DNA from: Prostheceraeus crozeri
Lineage: Eukaryota; Platyhelminthes; Polycladida; Euryleptidae
Reading direction: 5' to 3'
NCBI GenBank assembly: GCA_907163375.1
Contig: CAJQUW010002166.1
Span: 121,828 to 185,827, forward strand
DNA: 64,000 nt
The position numbers and the translations under genes were made by a program. Under the pieces are notes generated by a model. The model worked only from the letters and a program-made list of their open reading frames with translations, searched no databases and had not been told where the DNA came from. The first letter of the stretch is position 1, and every line of letters begins with the position of its first letter. Below, in pieces: positions 8,610 through 17,700 of the stretch.

Positions 8610-9887
8610 ATGGAGTGTAAAACTTCCGGTTTTTGTTTGTTCGATCAACAAGCCATACAGACAGATATTCTTAGTTCAAGTATTGTAGATTATCATCCTC
8701 GAACAGCTGAGAATGCTGGCCCCATTGAATTTGTTATTCCTGGTGGTAGTGATGACTACATAGATTTGAGTTATGCGATGCTTGATTTGAGGTTTAGAAT
8801 TCAGCAAGCAGATGGAACTGCTATTGACGATACACATAAAGTTGGACTGAACAATTTACCATTGACTACATTACTTCGCGATGTTTCTCTAACGATTGGA
8901 GAGCAGCAGGTGGAAGGTGGTCAAAGCGATTATCCCTATAAATCATATTTCAATCATGTATCACAGTTTCATCCAGCAGCACAAAAAAGTCATATGGAAG
9001 CCATGGGATGGTACAGAGATGAAGCAGGAAAATTTGATGTTGAAACAAACAGTGGCTTTGTAAAGCGATCTGCTATGATTAAAGATAGTAGAGTATGTCA
9101 GCTATATGGTCCGCTGAATTTAGACTTCTTTAGACAGTCAAAGTTTTTACTCTGTAATACCAGCATGCGACTCAAGCTGACATTGAATAAGCCTGAATTT
9201 GCGCTGAATGCATTTGCTAAAGTTGACAATTTTAGAATTCATGTGGAAGATATTGCACTTTACATTCGTCGAGTAGTACCGAATCCAAGTGTCATTAGAG
9301 GACATGCTGAAGGTCTTAACCGCCAAAATGCCATTTACCCCGTTCAGCATACAAAGCTTCTCACCTTTACAATTCCTAAAGATCAAAAGAGTTTCATGAA
9401 AGATGGCCTCTTTCCATCGGAAGCACCGAAGCTCCTCATGGTGGCAATGGTTGAAAATGACGCATTTAATGGTAATATAAAGAAGAATCCTTTCAATTTT
9501 AAACACAATCAGTTAAGTGAAATTGCTTTACGTGTAAATGGTGTGAGTCATCCTGGTCCACCCTACAAACCAGATTTTGCTGCGGATCAATTTATGCGCA
9601 GTTATGTTGATTTTATGGATGTCTTTGGCTTTTACAATACGGATGACACCAACGGACTGACTATGAAAGAGTTTAAGAGTGGATATACTATTTATGCATT
9701 TGATTTGACTGCTGACAGCGATATTAGTGCACCCTATCGTCAAGCGAACGTGCCTCATAATATTCGTTTGGATTTGACGTTCAAAAGAACACTACCTGAG
9801 ACGATCAATGTATTAATTTATGCAGTCTTCGATTCAAACATTGAAATTACAAAGTATCGTGACGTGATTCTTCAGTATAATCGTTAA
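8610..9887 (+). CDS. Capsid protein, double-jelly-roll-like (PY family)
   Basis: 425 residues, starting two bases after the previous stop and overlapping the protease start (TAATG). The N-terminal strand pattern PIEFVIPGGSDDYIDLSYAM, followed by LDLRFRI, is that of Polinton and adenovirus-like major capsid proteins. Later there are FNHVSQFHPAAQKSH and a C-terminal jelly-roll-like set of strands (NIRLDLTFKRTLPETINVLI). The family is known from animal genomes as F54H12.2-like proteins. It would form the capsomers of the element's predicted virion. The major-capsid role is likely; a minor capsid role cannot be excluded by eye. Confidence 0.8.
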   Translation: MECKTSGFCLFDQQAIQTDILSSSIVDYHPRTAENAGPIEFVIPGGSDDYIDLSYAMLDLRFRIQQADGTAIDDTHKVGLNNLPLTTLLRDVSLTIGEQQVEGGQSDYPYKSYFNHVSQFHPAAQKSHMEAMGWYRDEAGKFDVETNSGFVKRSAMIKDSRVCQLYGPLNLDFFRQSKFLLCNTSMRLKLTLNKPEFALNAFAKVDNFRIHVEDIALYIRRVVPNPSVIRGHAEGLNRQNAIYPVQHTKLLTFTIPKDQKSFMKDGLFPSEAPKLLMVAMVENDAFNGNIKKNPFNFKHNQLSEIALRVNGVSHPGPPYKPDFAADQFMRSYVDFMDVFGFYNTDDTNGLTMKEFKSGYTIYAFDLTADSDISAPYRQANVPHNIRLDLTFKRTLPETINVLIYAVFDSNIEITKYRDVILQYNR

Positions 9888-10348
9888 TGAGTTGGTTGAC
9901 TGCTGACGATATTAAGACTAAAGTGCAGCGTAATGCAGACGAAGCGACGTTGAAAGCTTTCGATAATGTCTATTCACTCGATACCTTACCACCTGCAGTA
10001 AATCACTATCCCATCTTTATTGTGCTAAACACTCATTCGCAGAATTTAGGCGGTGAGCATTGGAAAGCGATCTTTATTGGAGAAGACCGACGTGGTGAAC
10101 TATTTGACTCTCTTGCTCAACCTCCAAATATACCAACACAGCAGTGGTTGAGAAAACATACGCGTCAATATCAGCGAAATGAACGCATACTACAACATCC
10201 ACTTTCATCAACGTGTGGTGCTTTTGTACTGTACTTCATCTTAAAACGTTTACATGTATCTCGATTTGCATCTATTATTCAAAACTTTTCATGTAATCCA
10301 TCCTCTAATGAAAAAATGATTTGTAAGTTCTATCATGATTTGAAATAA
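9887..10348 (+). CDS. PRO: Adenovirus-type cysteine protease
   Basis: 153 residues overlapping the capsid stop by one base. The catalytic set is visible: H in GGEHWKAIF, acidic D in ELFDSLAQPP, Q in LQHPLSSTCG and nucleophile C in STCGAFVLYF. This is the adenain/Ulp1 fold that processes capsid precursors during maturation. Length is typical for Polintons. The gene ends against an AATAAA-like signal (GAAATAAAAAC), facing the leftward TBP-like gene. Confidence 0.93.
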   Translation: MSWLTADDIKTKVQRNADEATLKAFDNVYSLDTLPPAVNHYPIFIVLNTHSQNLGGEHWKAIFIGEDRRGELFDSLAQPPNIPTQQWLRKHTRQYQRNERILQHPLSSTCGAFVLYFILKRLHVSRFASIIQNFSCNPSSNEKMICKFYHDLK

Positions 10349-10380
10349 AAACATCATGTTGGAAAAATTGTTTTTTATTT
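10342..10380. terminator. Convergent polyadenylation region
   Basis: A rightward AATAAA (in GAAATAAAAAC) and, on the opposite strand, AAAATAAAAAAC overlap between the stops of the protease and TBP-like genes. This compact layout would end both transcripts within about 30 bp. Confidence 0.5.
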
Positions 10381-10920
10381 TACAATCCGCTGGGTACGTA
10401 CATACTCAATGAGATAGTCTAGGATCACATTTGCTTGTACATGAGATTTTAGTCCAGTAATGATCACTTTACTATTATGAAAGATTGCCACATGCACAGG
10501 TAACCAACAACTAATGAGAGCTGCAGGAAAAAGTTCGGGTTCATAACACAAATTGTAACTGCTGGTACGAATCTTCAAAAATGATAGACTGTCACTCAAT
10601 TGAGTAGAGATCACCATATTGTCCACAGTCAGATTCGACATCACACACCTCTCCCTCTTCCATATCCGACGTAGTAGTCTCTGTAGCTCTAAGCGCATTG
10701 ACTGCGCCGATGAATGAGAAAGGGCGCCGAGAATCTGTACAGTCCCATTTGGGAAGAGTTGAAGATTCCGTGAATTGTTCATCTTCACCACTAACATTTG
10801 AGGACGGCCCGGGTAATACTTGCTGTTTGGAAGCTGTTGGTGTAATGTTGTGAGATCGATTTTGGTGTAGAGTCTGAAGCGACGGAGAATGTTGACGATG
10901 GTGTAGCGATGGCGCTTCAT
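10375..10920 (-). CDS. TATA-binding-protein-like protein
   Basis: About 181 residues from an ATG at 10,918-10,920 (the frame is open further up). Two TBP-like half-repeats are visible. The first has NLQLFPNGTVQILGAL, comparable to the A-L-I-F-x-S-G-K-x-x-x-T-G-A strand pair of TBP. The second is closer: CYEPELFPAALIS, then VHVAIFHNSKVIITGLKSH and a final helix (VILDYLIEYV). TBP has YEPELFPGLIYR, then a VLLIFVSGKVVLTGAK strand. TBP binds TATA DNA and starts transcription, so this may be an element-specific promoter factor. It overlaps the next leftward gene by about 330 bp in another frame. Confidence 0.7.
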   Translation of the reverse strand: MKRHRYTIVNILRRFRLYTKIDLTTLHQQLPNSKYYPGRPQMLVVKMNNSRNLQLFPNGTVQILGALSHSSAQSMRLELQRLLRRIWKRERCVMSNLTVDNMVISTQLSDSLSFLKIRTSSYNLCYEPELFPAALISCWLPVHVAIFHNSKVIITGLKSHVQANVILDYLIEYVRTQRIVK

Positions 10921-11242
10921 GATGAAAGAATGAGTAAATTGAGCGATGTACCTTCCTTTTATACTTTTCCCAACTACCTTGATGAAATGTGAAGTTAGTA
11001 TGAAGTTGGGAATGATAGAGTTGAATTCGCCGATTGTTGACGCGCAGCCAGATGCGATTTCCAATACGTGAATGTCTTTTCATATAGAAGTATTTCAAGT
11101 CCTTCATGATATGATGTAGAGATTGAAAATGACGATAAGATAAAGCAAACTCTCTTCTCACATTTCCAGTTGAATCTTTGAAATAGACGTTTCGATCATG
11201 ATCCGTTTCAATACGTTGTAGGGAATCTAATTTCCAACTCAT
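10592..11242 (-). CDS. Paralogous small gene A, long overprinted tail
   Basis: 216 residues. Residues 1-110 match the neighbouring gene at 11,265: DSLQ, NVYFKDS, a RHFQSLHHIMKDL helix, IQLYHS and WEKYKRKVHRSI all have counterparts there. The rest (from about residue 110) is low-complexity, Ser/Thr/Asp-rich and lies over the TBP-like gene in another frame. The beta-strand, then Gly, then ALSYRHFQSL order faintly recalls the PC4/Sub1 single-strand-DNA-binding coactivator, but that is a guess. A TTTGCAT (inverse ATGCAAA) lies 28 bp upstream of the start. Confidence 0.6.
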   Translation of the reverse strand: MSWKLDSLQRIETDHDRNVYFKDSTGNVRREFALSYRHFQSLHHIMKDLKYFYMKRHSRIGNRIWLRVNNRRIQLYHSQLHTNFTFHQGSWEKYKRKVHRSIYSFFHHEAPSLHHRQHSPSLQTLHQNRSHNITPTASKQQVLPGPSSNVSGEDEQFTESSTLPKWDCTDSRRPFSFIGAVNALRATETTTSDMEEGEVCDVESDCGQYGDLYSIE

Positions 11243-11264
11243 GGTGCGTGATAGTCATGTCTGA

Positions 11265-11633
11265 TTAAGATTTGCATAGTAGGGCGATGAACTCACGACG
11301 AATAAATGTCATGATGGAGCGATGTATATATCTTCTATACTTCTCCCAATTGTATTTGCGAAATGAGAAACAGTTTGCGGAATGAGAATGGTAGATTTGA
11401 ATTTCATTTCTGTAATGTTGAAGCCAAACTTGATCACCCAAGGAGATGAATCTTAATGTTTCAAAATATTCCAAATCCCTCATGATATCATTGAGGTTGA
11501 CAAATTGTCGCCATGTTAATGTAATTCCTCTTGATGTATGACCATGAGAATTTTTGAAATGTACGTTTCCATCACGATCAACTCTGATATATTGTAGAGA
11601 GTCCAAAATCCAAGTCTTCATGATGTTATGCAA
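11265..11633 (-). CDS. Paralogous small gene B
   Basis: Up to 122 residues; the start at 11,621 (MKTWILDSLQ) aligns with MSWKLDSLQ of gene A and is more likely. Shared blocks: DSLQ-I-D-D-NVHFKNSHGH, LTWRQFVNLNDIMRDLEYF, IQIYHS and WEKYRRYIHRSIM. It lacks the long acidic tail of gene A. The two form a tandem duplication within the element, divergent enough to be old. Its start is only ~36 bp from the divergent start of the 472-residue gene, so the pair probably shares a promoter. Confidence 0.6.
   Translation of the reverse strand: MHNIMKTWILDSLQYIRVDRDGNVHFKNSHGHTSRGITLTWRQFVNLNDIMRDLEYFETLRFISLGDQVWLQHYRNEIQIYHSHSANCFSFRKYNWEKYRRYIHRSIMTFIRREFIALLCKS
11271..11277 (-). promoter_or_regulatory. 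ATGCAAA motif (minus strand) before gene A
   Basis: TTTGCAT on the plus strand, 28 bp upstream of the leftward start at 11,242. Same word and spacing range as before five rightward genes. Confidence 0.4.
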
Positions 11634-11634
11634 A
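11628..11634 (+). promoter_or_regulatory. ATGCAAA motif before 11,657 gene
   Basis: TTATGCAAAGTTGC, 22 bp before the probable start at 11,657 and 7 bp from the divergent start at 11,621. Confidence 0.45.
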
Positions 11635-11656
11635 GTTGCAGATCAGCAATATAAAA

Positions 11657-13054
11657 ATGTCGTTTTATCATATTTTGCTTAGCAATGCGGCTACAAAGAG
11701 ATTTACTAGTAATCGAGCCGCACTCTTTTCTACTCCCATTGATCATGCACAACAGCTAAATGGAAATTGGGAAGTGGGTGTCACTCAACTTGTTTATAGC
11801 AACTGTGTCTATACTTTTGATCATGAGGTGATGACTATTAATATGAGGCGTACAGCTGCTTATCAATGTGAAAAGGGGTGCCGAGTATACATTCCACAGT
11901 GGCCAAAGAAAGATCTCTTATCATGTAAAAAGTTTATATATGATTTCTTGAATAAAGCGAGTAAACATATTGTCCAATTTACTCCGCACAATGATGATTA
12001 TAATTATGTACATCATGTAGTTGAGAAAGATTGGATTGTTGGTTTAAGTCCAAGTTTAAGAAATGATTTAGGTTACCTCGCTAGCGCCTTAACAAGCTAT
12101 GATAATTTTAACGTTAATTACCACATAAGTGGTCATAAACAGTTAATATATCGAGAGGAAGCTTATTATGTAGATCTTATTCCAAGAAATGAGAAGACGT
12201 TGGTGAAGAAGATTGTGATTAAGCCAAGAAAGACAAACATGACTCCTGAAACATTATTGAAGAAATTTAATTATCTCCTTCGAGTTGATGGCAAACAAGT
12301 GGCAACATTGACTTATATTAAATCATCTAATCATATTGCAATAAGCAAATTAAATGATGATGATCTAGTATTAGTTTGTTCAAAAGATTTTCATCAGTTC
12401 TTACGACATCGTTCTGCAGCTGTTCATGGAAAATCTGATATGCAACATTTACCATGTGAAAGGTCAAATCAATTTGATACAGAATGGACCGTATCTTTAT
12501 ACAGAAAGTGTGTAGAGCCTTTAGGTGGTATCTTACATGAAACAAGAGTGTTGATGCCTCGCATTATTACTTCGGTTAAATTGGTTGTAGATTATTTAAA
12601 TGAAGTGATTAATGAGCAACATATTTCATTTTCTGAAAAAGAAGGTACTTTGTCTCTCACTATAAGTGGAAAAGGTATTGAACTAATTATGGATAAAACT
12701 CTAATGGACATTTTGGGTTTTGATCAAAATATCTTTAAAAGTGGTACTGTAACCAAAGCTAGCGCAGACATGTCGCTATCGCGTCGTATTAACTATTTTC
12801 AGATATATTCCAATATTGGTGAAGATGTACGTGTGGGAGATGTTGAAGCTCCATTGCTAGCAATGATACCATACCAGCCAAAAAGCTGCAGTATTTTATC
12901 TGAGCATACTTTCAAGAAAGTGCATTATACAAAGCTGAAATCAAACTACATCCCACAAATTGATATTGCCATTTATGACGATGCTGGTGCGTTGATTCCT
13001 TTTCATAAAGATGCTGTGACAAGTATCACACTCCATTTCCGAATGAAGAGTTAA
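11657..13054 (+). CDS. Large Polinton protein, paralogue 1
   Basis: 465 residues from ATG 11,657, preferred because MSFYHILLSN aligns with the start of the next gene; the frame is open seven codons further up. Shared with the downstream gene: an opening SN-A-(T/S)-K-F, then LNGNWEVGVTQLVYSN, a mid-protein WTVSLYRK and a C-terminal PQIDIAIYDDAG region. Animal Polintons often carry such proteins beginning LPSNAS and having GEWEVG, with no function I can name firmly; a virion or spike role is plausible. The stop overlaps the ATGCAAA motif of the next gene. Confidence 0.7.
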   Translation: MSFYHILLSNAATKRFTSNRAALFSTPIDHAQQLNGNWEVGVTQLVYSNCVYTFDHEVMTINMRRTAAYQCEKGCRVYIPQWPKKDLLSCKKFIYDFLNKASKHIVQFTPHNDDYNYVHHVVEKDWIVGLSPSLRNDLGYLASALTSYDNFNVNYHISGHKQLIYREEAYYVDLIPRNEKTLVKKIVIKPRKTNMTPETLLKKFNYLLRVDGKQVATLTYIKSSNHIAISKLNDDDLVLVCSKDFHQFLRHRSAAVHGKSDMQHLPCERSNQFDTEWTVSLYRKCVEPLGGILHETRVLMPRIITSVKLVVDYLNEVINEQHISFSEKEGTLSLTISGKGIELIMDKTLMDILGFDQNIFKSGTVTKASADMSLSRRINYFQIYSNIGEDVRVGDVEAPLLAMIPYQPKSCSILSEHTFKKVHYTKLKSNYIPQIDIAIYDDAGALIPFHKDAVTSITLHFRMKS

Positions 13055-13060
13055 TGCAAA
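13054..13060 (+). promoter_or_regulatory. ATGCAAA motif before 13,094 gene
   Basis: TTAATGCAAACG overlaps the preceding stop codon and lies 33 bp before the preferred ATG at 13,094. Confidence 0.4.
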
Positions 13061-13093
13061 CGTATGCTAATATATTTTTCCAATGTGAATAAT

Positions 13094-14614
13094 ATGGAAA
13101 GTGAAAATAAGGACTCGTTTCTAATCTACTTGCCCAGTAATGCTTCTATGAATAAATTTCCCAAAAATAAACCATCAGACTATCGAGTAGAATTAAATCG
13201 GCCACTGCATTTAGAAGGTGAATGGGAGGTTGGCGTTTCTAGTATTTGCTATGATAGCAATATTCAGAATGTGAATGATTTGGAAGAAATGATATTGACT
13301 CCTCGCACCCATGATGGAATAACGATGAATAATGCATTTCAGTTCCCATACAATTTAACATCAGATGGAAAGTGGAACTATGAATGGATTCAGATAAAAT
13401 CAGATTCTTATGAACCATTTGGGAATGAGAAAATTATTAAGGCATTCAACAGTGGTAATACTTCCATCATGAAGAATAAAAATCAGAAAGCTTATGAATT
13501 TACTATCTATCATTGGAGTGGGAGACAGTTCCTCCGCTTTCATTCTTTTACTAAAGGTCTTACGCTGAGGTTGGATAATGAATTCTATCCACATCTTGGT
13601 TTTGGTCATGGACTACATCTAACATCAATTGCTACTGCAAATGTTAAAAAAGTTTATTCAAATCGAATCAACAAATTTCATTATAGATTTAAAATATTTG
13701 ATGAAGATGTTGTAGAATGCGAAGAACGCATCATTTTGAAAAAGCGTGGTGTTCAACCTTTATCACTTATTGAGTTAGTAAAACGATGGAATGAGACTGT
13801 GGGTAAGAAGTATGGAGAGAAAATTATGGCGAACAAAAATAAGTTGGTTATTCAGAAATATAATGACAAACTTACAGTTTATTTCTCTCCAACCTTGCGT
13901 CATTTTGTAAGACATTATACACCTATTATTGGAAGCGGTGTGGTGTATGCTTCTCATGAATATCACACTAAAGCTGATTCAGTTAATGATGAATGGTGGG
14001 TGGACATCTATGGCGATCGCATCAAGAAAATTTACCAGTCTTATGAAGAATCTAAAGTTGCTATCAATATAATGCCGCGTCTATATCATACAGTTGAAAG
14101 CTTCATTCATGTAGTAAATCCTTATATACAACAGAAGTTGAAGCATGTGATGAAAAGTAAATATGATGTAAAGACACACCACATTTCGTTTTCAATTGAA
14201 AATCAACGCGTTGTTCTGAGACTGGGTGATGACATTCAATGTCAATTGAGTAAAAATTTGAAAAAACTCTTTGGTTTTTCAATGCTACAAACAGTGTTTG
14301 CTGCTGCGCATACGATTGGTATAGAAACACCAATGACACTTGATAAACATGAACAGCACCTTTACATTCAAAGTGATTTGATTCTACCTATTTCTGTTGG
14401 TGAGAAAAAAGAATACATTTTACGTGATTTCATTCATGATAAAGACGCTTCATATGGAATAGTCGAGAAGATGTTTGAATCTATTTTCTATCATCCCGTC
14501 GTCAAACAAACTATACCCTCTATTGCTATCAAAATTACCAATGGTTTACAAGAGTGCATCCATGTGAAAGATACTAAATCCCTCGTAACTTTAGTGTTTC
14601 GGAAAACAAAGTGA
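13094..14614 (+). CDS. Large Polinton protein, paralogue 2
   Basis: 506 residues from ATG 13,094; another ATG at 13,064 would add ten. It opens DSFLIYLPSNASMNKFPKNK and LEGEWEVGVSSICY, the fullest form of the family signature seen in other animal Polintons. It parallels paralogue 1 along its length, e.g. DEWWVDIYGDRIKKI versus TEWTVSLYRK, and ends in a similar strand-rich block. Adjacent duplicates of similar length suggest they form a two-component structure. Function unassigned. An AATAAA (near 14,638) follows the stop. Confidence 0.72.
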   Translation: MESENKDSFLIYLPSNASMNKFPKNKPSDYRVELNRPLHLEGEWEVGVSSICYDSNIQNVNDLEEMILTPRTHDGITMNNAFQFPYNLTSDGKWNYEWIQIKSDSYEPFGNEKIIKAFNSGNTSIMKNKNQKAYEFTIYHWSGRQFLRFHSFTKGLTLRLDNEFYPHLGFGHGLHLTSIATANVKKVYSNRINKFHYRFKIFDEDVVECEERIILKKRGVQPLSLIELVKRWNETVGKKYGEKIMANKNKLVIQKYNDKLTVYFSPTLRHFVRHYTPIIGSGVVYASHEYHTKADSVNDEWWVDIYGDRIKKIYQSYEESKVAINIMPRLYHTVESFIHVVNPYIQQKLKHVMKSKYDVKTHHISFSIENQRVVLRLGDDIQCQLSKNLKKLFGFSMLQTVFAAAHTIGIETPMTLDKHEQHLYIQSDLILPISVGEKKEYILRDFIHDKDASYGIVEKMFESIFYHPVVKQTIPSIAIKITNGLQECIHVKDTKSLVTLVFRKTK

Positions 14615-14793
14615 AGTCATTGTGATATGTTTATTGAAATAAAAATATGTATATGAAAAAGTCTTTTCACAGATATAGGGGGAATGAGCTAACTGTAGGC
14701 ATATATTCACAAGGAAGAAACGATCTCATGCGATACATAAAACAACCATGTATATCTACAAAAAGCAACATCAAAATACTGAGTTAAAGTTGA
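14615..14793. terminator. Convergent 3' region, paralogue 2 and polymerase
   Basis: AT-rich, with AATAAA about 25 bp after the rightward stop. No open frame or repeat of note. Confidence 0.4.
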
Positions 14794-17700
14794 TTATGTC
14801 AATACATCTCCTGAATGTGGTAGCGTGAGTTTTATTCTTTTGGGTGGTGGTATGTTTGTGTCAGGATGTCCATGTGGAAGAGATGTGTTATGTCCTATCC
14901 AACACCTCTTATCCTCCCATGCTGAAAGTGCTCGTTTCTTGAACGTGTACGTTTTCACAGTATGAACTTGAGATTTTAAGATTGTCATATTGACAAACGT
15001 TATATTTTTATTTTTATAGGCCTTCTTATAGGAGCGATGTTTCATTTTATGAACAATGGATTTTGATATACCTTTAGCACGCTTAATACTATCTGCACAT
15101 TCTTTTAATTTCATGGAATACATTTTAGGACGGAGGAGAATCATTTCATCTATTTCCTTTCCTGCTGTTTCATCCTTAAAACAACCAAGTTTGGCTTTAT
15201 TCTGTATGGAATAGAGTGGATGAGTGGGATTGTAGTTAGATGTGTCGAAATATTTTTCTAATGACTTGCCTACTTCATTAAAATTTAAATCTTTTTGAGT
15301 GGTAATTCCTAAAAAGAAACTATCTGTATCACCACCCAGCAAGCGAACCTCTTTTACGAGAGGGCATGGTTTTAATATTTTGTAGAAGAGTTGATACATT
15401 TCAAGCTTGGAATAATCTAAAACGGCTTGCCCAATATAGATGGGTTTGCACAACTCAACTTCTGATTTTATCATTTTAACACCTACAAGATCCTCATCGA
15501 TGATGTCTCTATCAATGAAAAGAGGTGATGAGGTCAATTTGTGATATTTTTGTTCATCAACGACTAGTTTGTAGTTCATACGTTTTCTAACATCCTCCAT
15601 GGTCTTTCCGAAAAGACTGTTATTCTTATATTTATAAAAATCCTTTTCAAAATTATTTTGGGCGAGTGCACGTTTTTGACTGTTACTATCTATGTAGGGT
15701 TTGAGGAAGGCTTTCTGTCTAAATTTGATAATGCGGTGAACTGACTTTAGAAGCATGCCCATTTCTAAATAGAATTTTAGTATGCAGAAGTGTACGAGAT
15801 AATTTTTCTTATCATATTGGGTGAGTAAAAGTTTGCGGCATGGTTTGTACCTTGGCTGTCCACACTCTGTTAAGTTATTATGAAATTGTGACATGAATGG
15901 TGAAAACATATCTTCAGTCACTTCACCAGATTCAGGTGCGAGTGGGAAATCAGCAGTTTTATTTTTAATGCTATTTGGATAAATCAAATCCACTTCAAAA
16001 TAATATCCCCAATCACCTTCATCTGGAATCTTCAGTATGTTTGAAGGGTTGGAGTAATACTCAAGCTCATCTTGATTTAACCAACTAAACTCGGAATGAG
16101 GTAGTGGTTTAGACAGTGAACTGCCATATAAATTATTTTGGTCATAGTACTTTAGGTGGATATGATCATCACCTACTGTTTCAGATTTTATATGATGTTT
16201 ATTTACAAATGTGAGACCACCGCGTATTCCGCGCTCAAATATATTATACATCTCCGGGTCTTGTAAGAGATGAATGGTCTCACCAGTCATTTTAAAGGCT
16301 GATTTAAAGGACATGGCTGGTAGACTGACAAAGTGGACAGGATCTAATTTGTCTTCTTCTAATGCCACTCGTCGAAATTCCTGAAAGACATCAGCCAGCA
16401 AAATGACATCTAATTCTAAGTAAGCGATCATATAATCGCCAAACGTTTTACATTCAAATTTTAACCATGCCTCTTGAGCATGTTCATAGTCCTCTACTGG
16501 ACAATCTTCACCCGTCAAATCGTTTTTGAATTTGTCAATGGAAGGAAGGGTTGTTTCATTTAGTTTAGACATTGAGCTAAAATACGCATAAGGAAAGACT
16601 CCTTTGCGAGTGATTATTTCATCCGTTAAGTTTGGATAGTGTTTCTTCAAAGTTTGACTATGGGGAAGAAACTTGAGATTACGAACGAGAGAAGCTAGTG
16701 ACGCTGACATGAATTGAAATGAATCTAAAAATTTTATTTCGAAGAAGACTGTCTTATTTTCTTTAGTTTTATCTACTGGTACTTTTGCTGTCATTGCCAT
16801 GAATTTTTCTCTCGTTTGTGCTATTACATTAAACTGCCACGATTTCATCTGGCTCAACCCTCCTTTTATGAGCATATGACTGTCATAGCCCTTAAAGTTA
16901 TGAAAAATGACGGGTAGTACACGACGTCTCAACCTAAGTGAAAAGTTACATTTGGAGCAGAGTGCGTTTCTAAATTTACCAGTGATGTGATCATGATCAC
17001 GCACTTTCTTAATTTTATCGTCATCAAACGTTTTATGACATTTAGGACAGGATGTGCAACTTTCAAATTTTTGTTTGTCTTCATCTGACATATGTAGTGA
17101 CTTACGCTGCAATTGGGAATCATATGATTGTTGAAATTTAGCAGCTTTATCGAGAAATTCTAGAAATTTTGAAATGCAATCTTCACCTTGCCAAGTATGC
17201 ATTTTGTTTTGTCTATTCCTAAAGTGGTCATGCCATACTTCATAGCAGGAAATGGCTGCTGGCTTGTGGATGATATCATCAATGTAGCATTCTATGTCTG
17301 CGTAAATGACACGCAGGGGACTTAATTCGTCACCATTATCCCTATGTGAAAATATTTTATCTTTGGGCATGCGTTCCATTTGTAATTTACCTCGCTTGCA
17401 CCATTCATAGTGAGTTTCAAATTTATCTTTACTCCAAAAGGAGCGGATGCAGCGGTCGCATACAAAATGTTCACCTCTTTTAGAGTGCCCCAAGTGAGTG
17501 TACAAGCGAGAGATTTTGGGAATACCACAGTAGTGCCATTCCTCGCTATCATCTTGTTTTACTAATAAGAGGTTGACTACACGTTCATAACAAGTTGAAC
17601 GTGAATTATAGCGGGCACCCTTCAACCCCTTCTCCCACACGTGAACGACAATTTTAATCTTATTATGTTTTTCGAACGTTTCTACATCTTTGATTTTCAT

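Noticed and set aside
9147-9758. Minus-strand frames inside the capsid gene
   Set aside because: They lie fully inside a well-supported gene on the other strand and have no family features.
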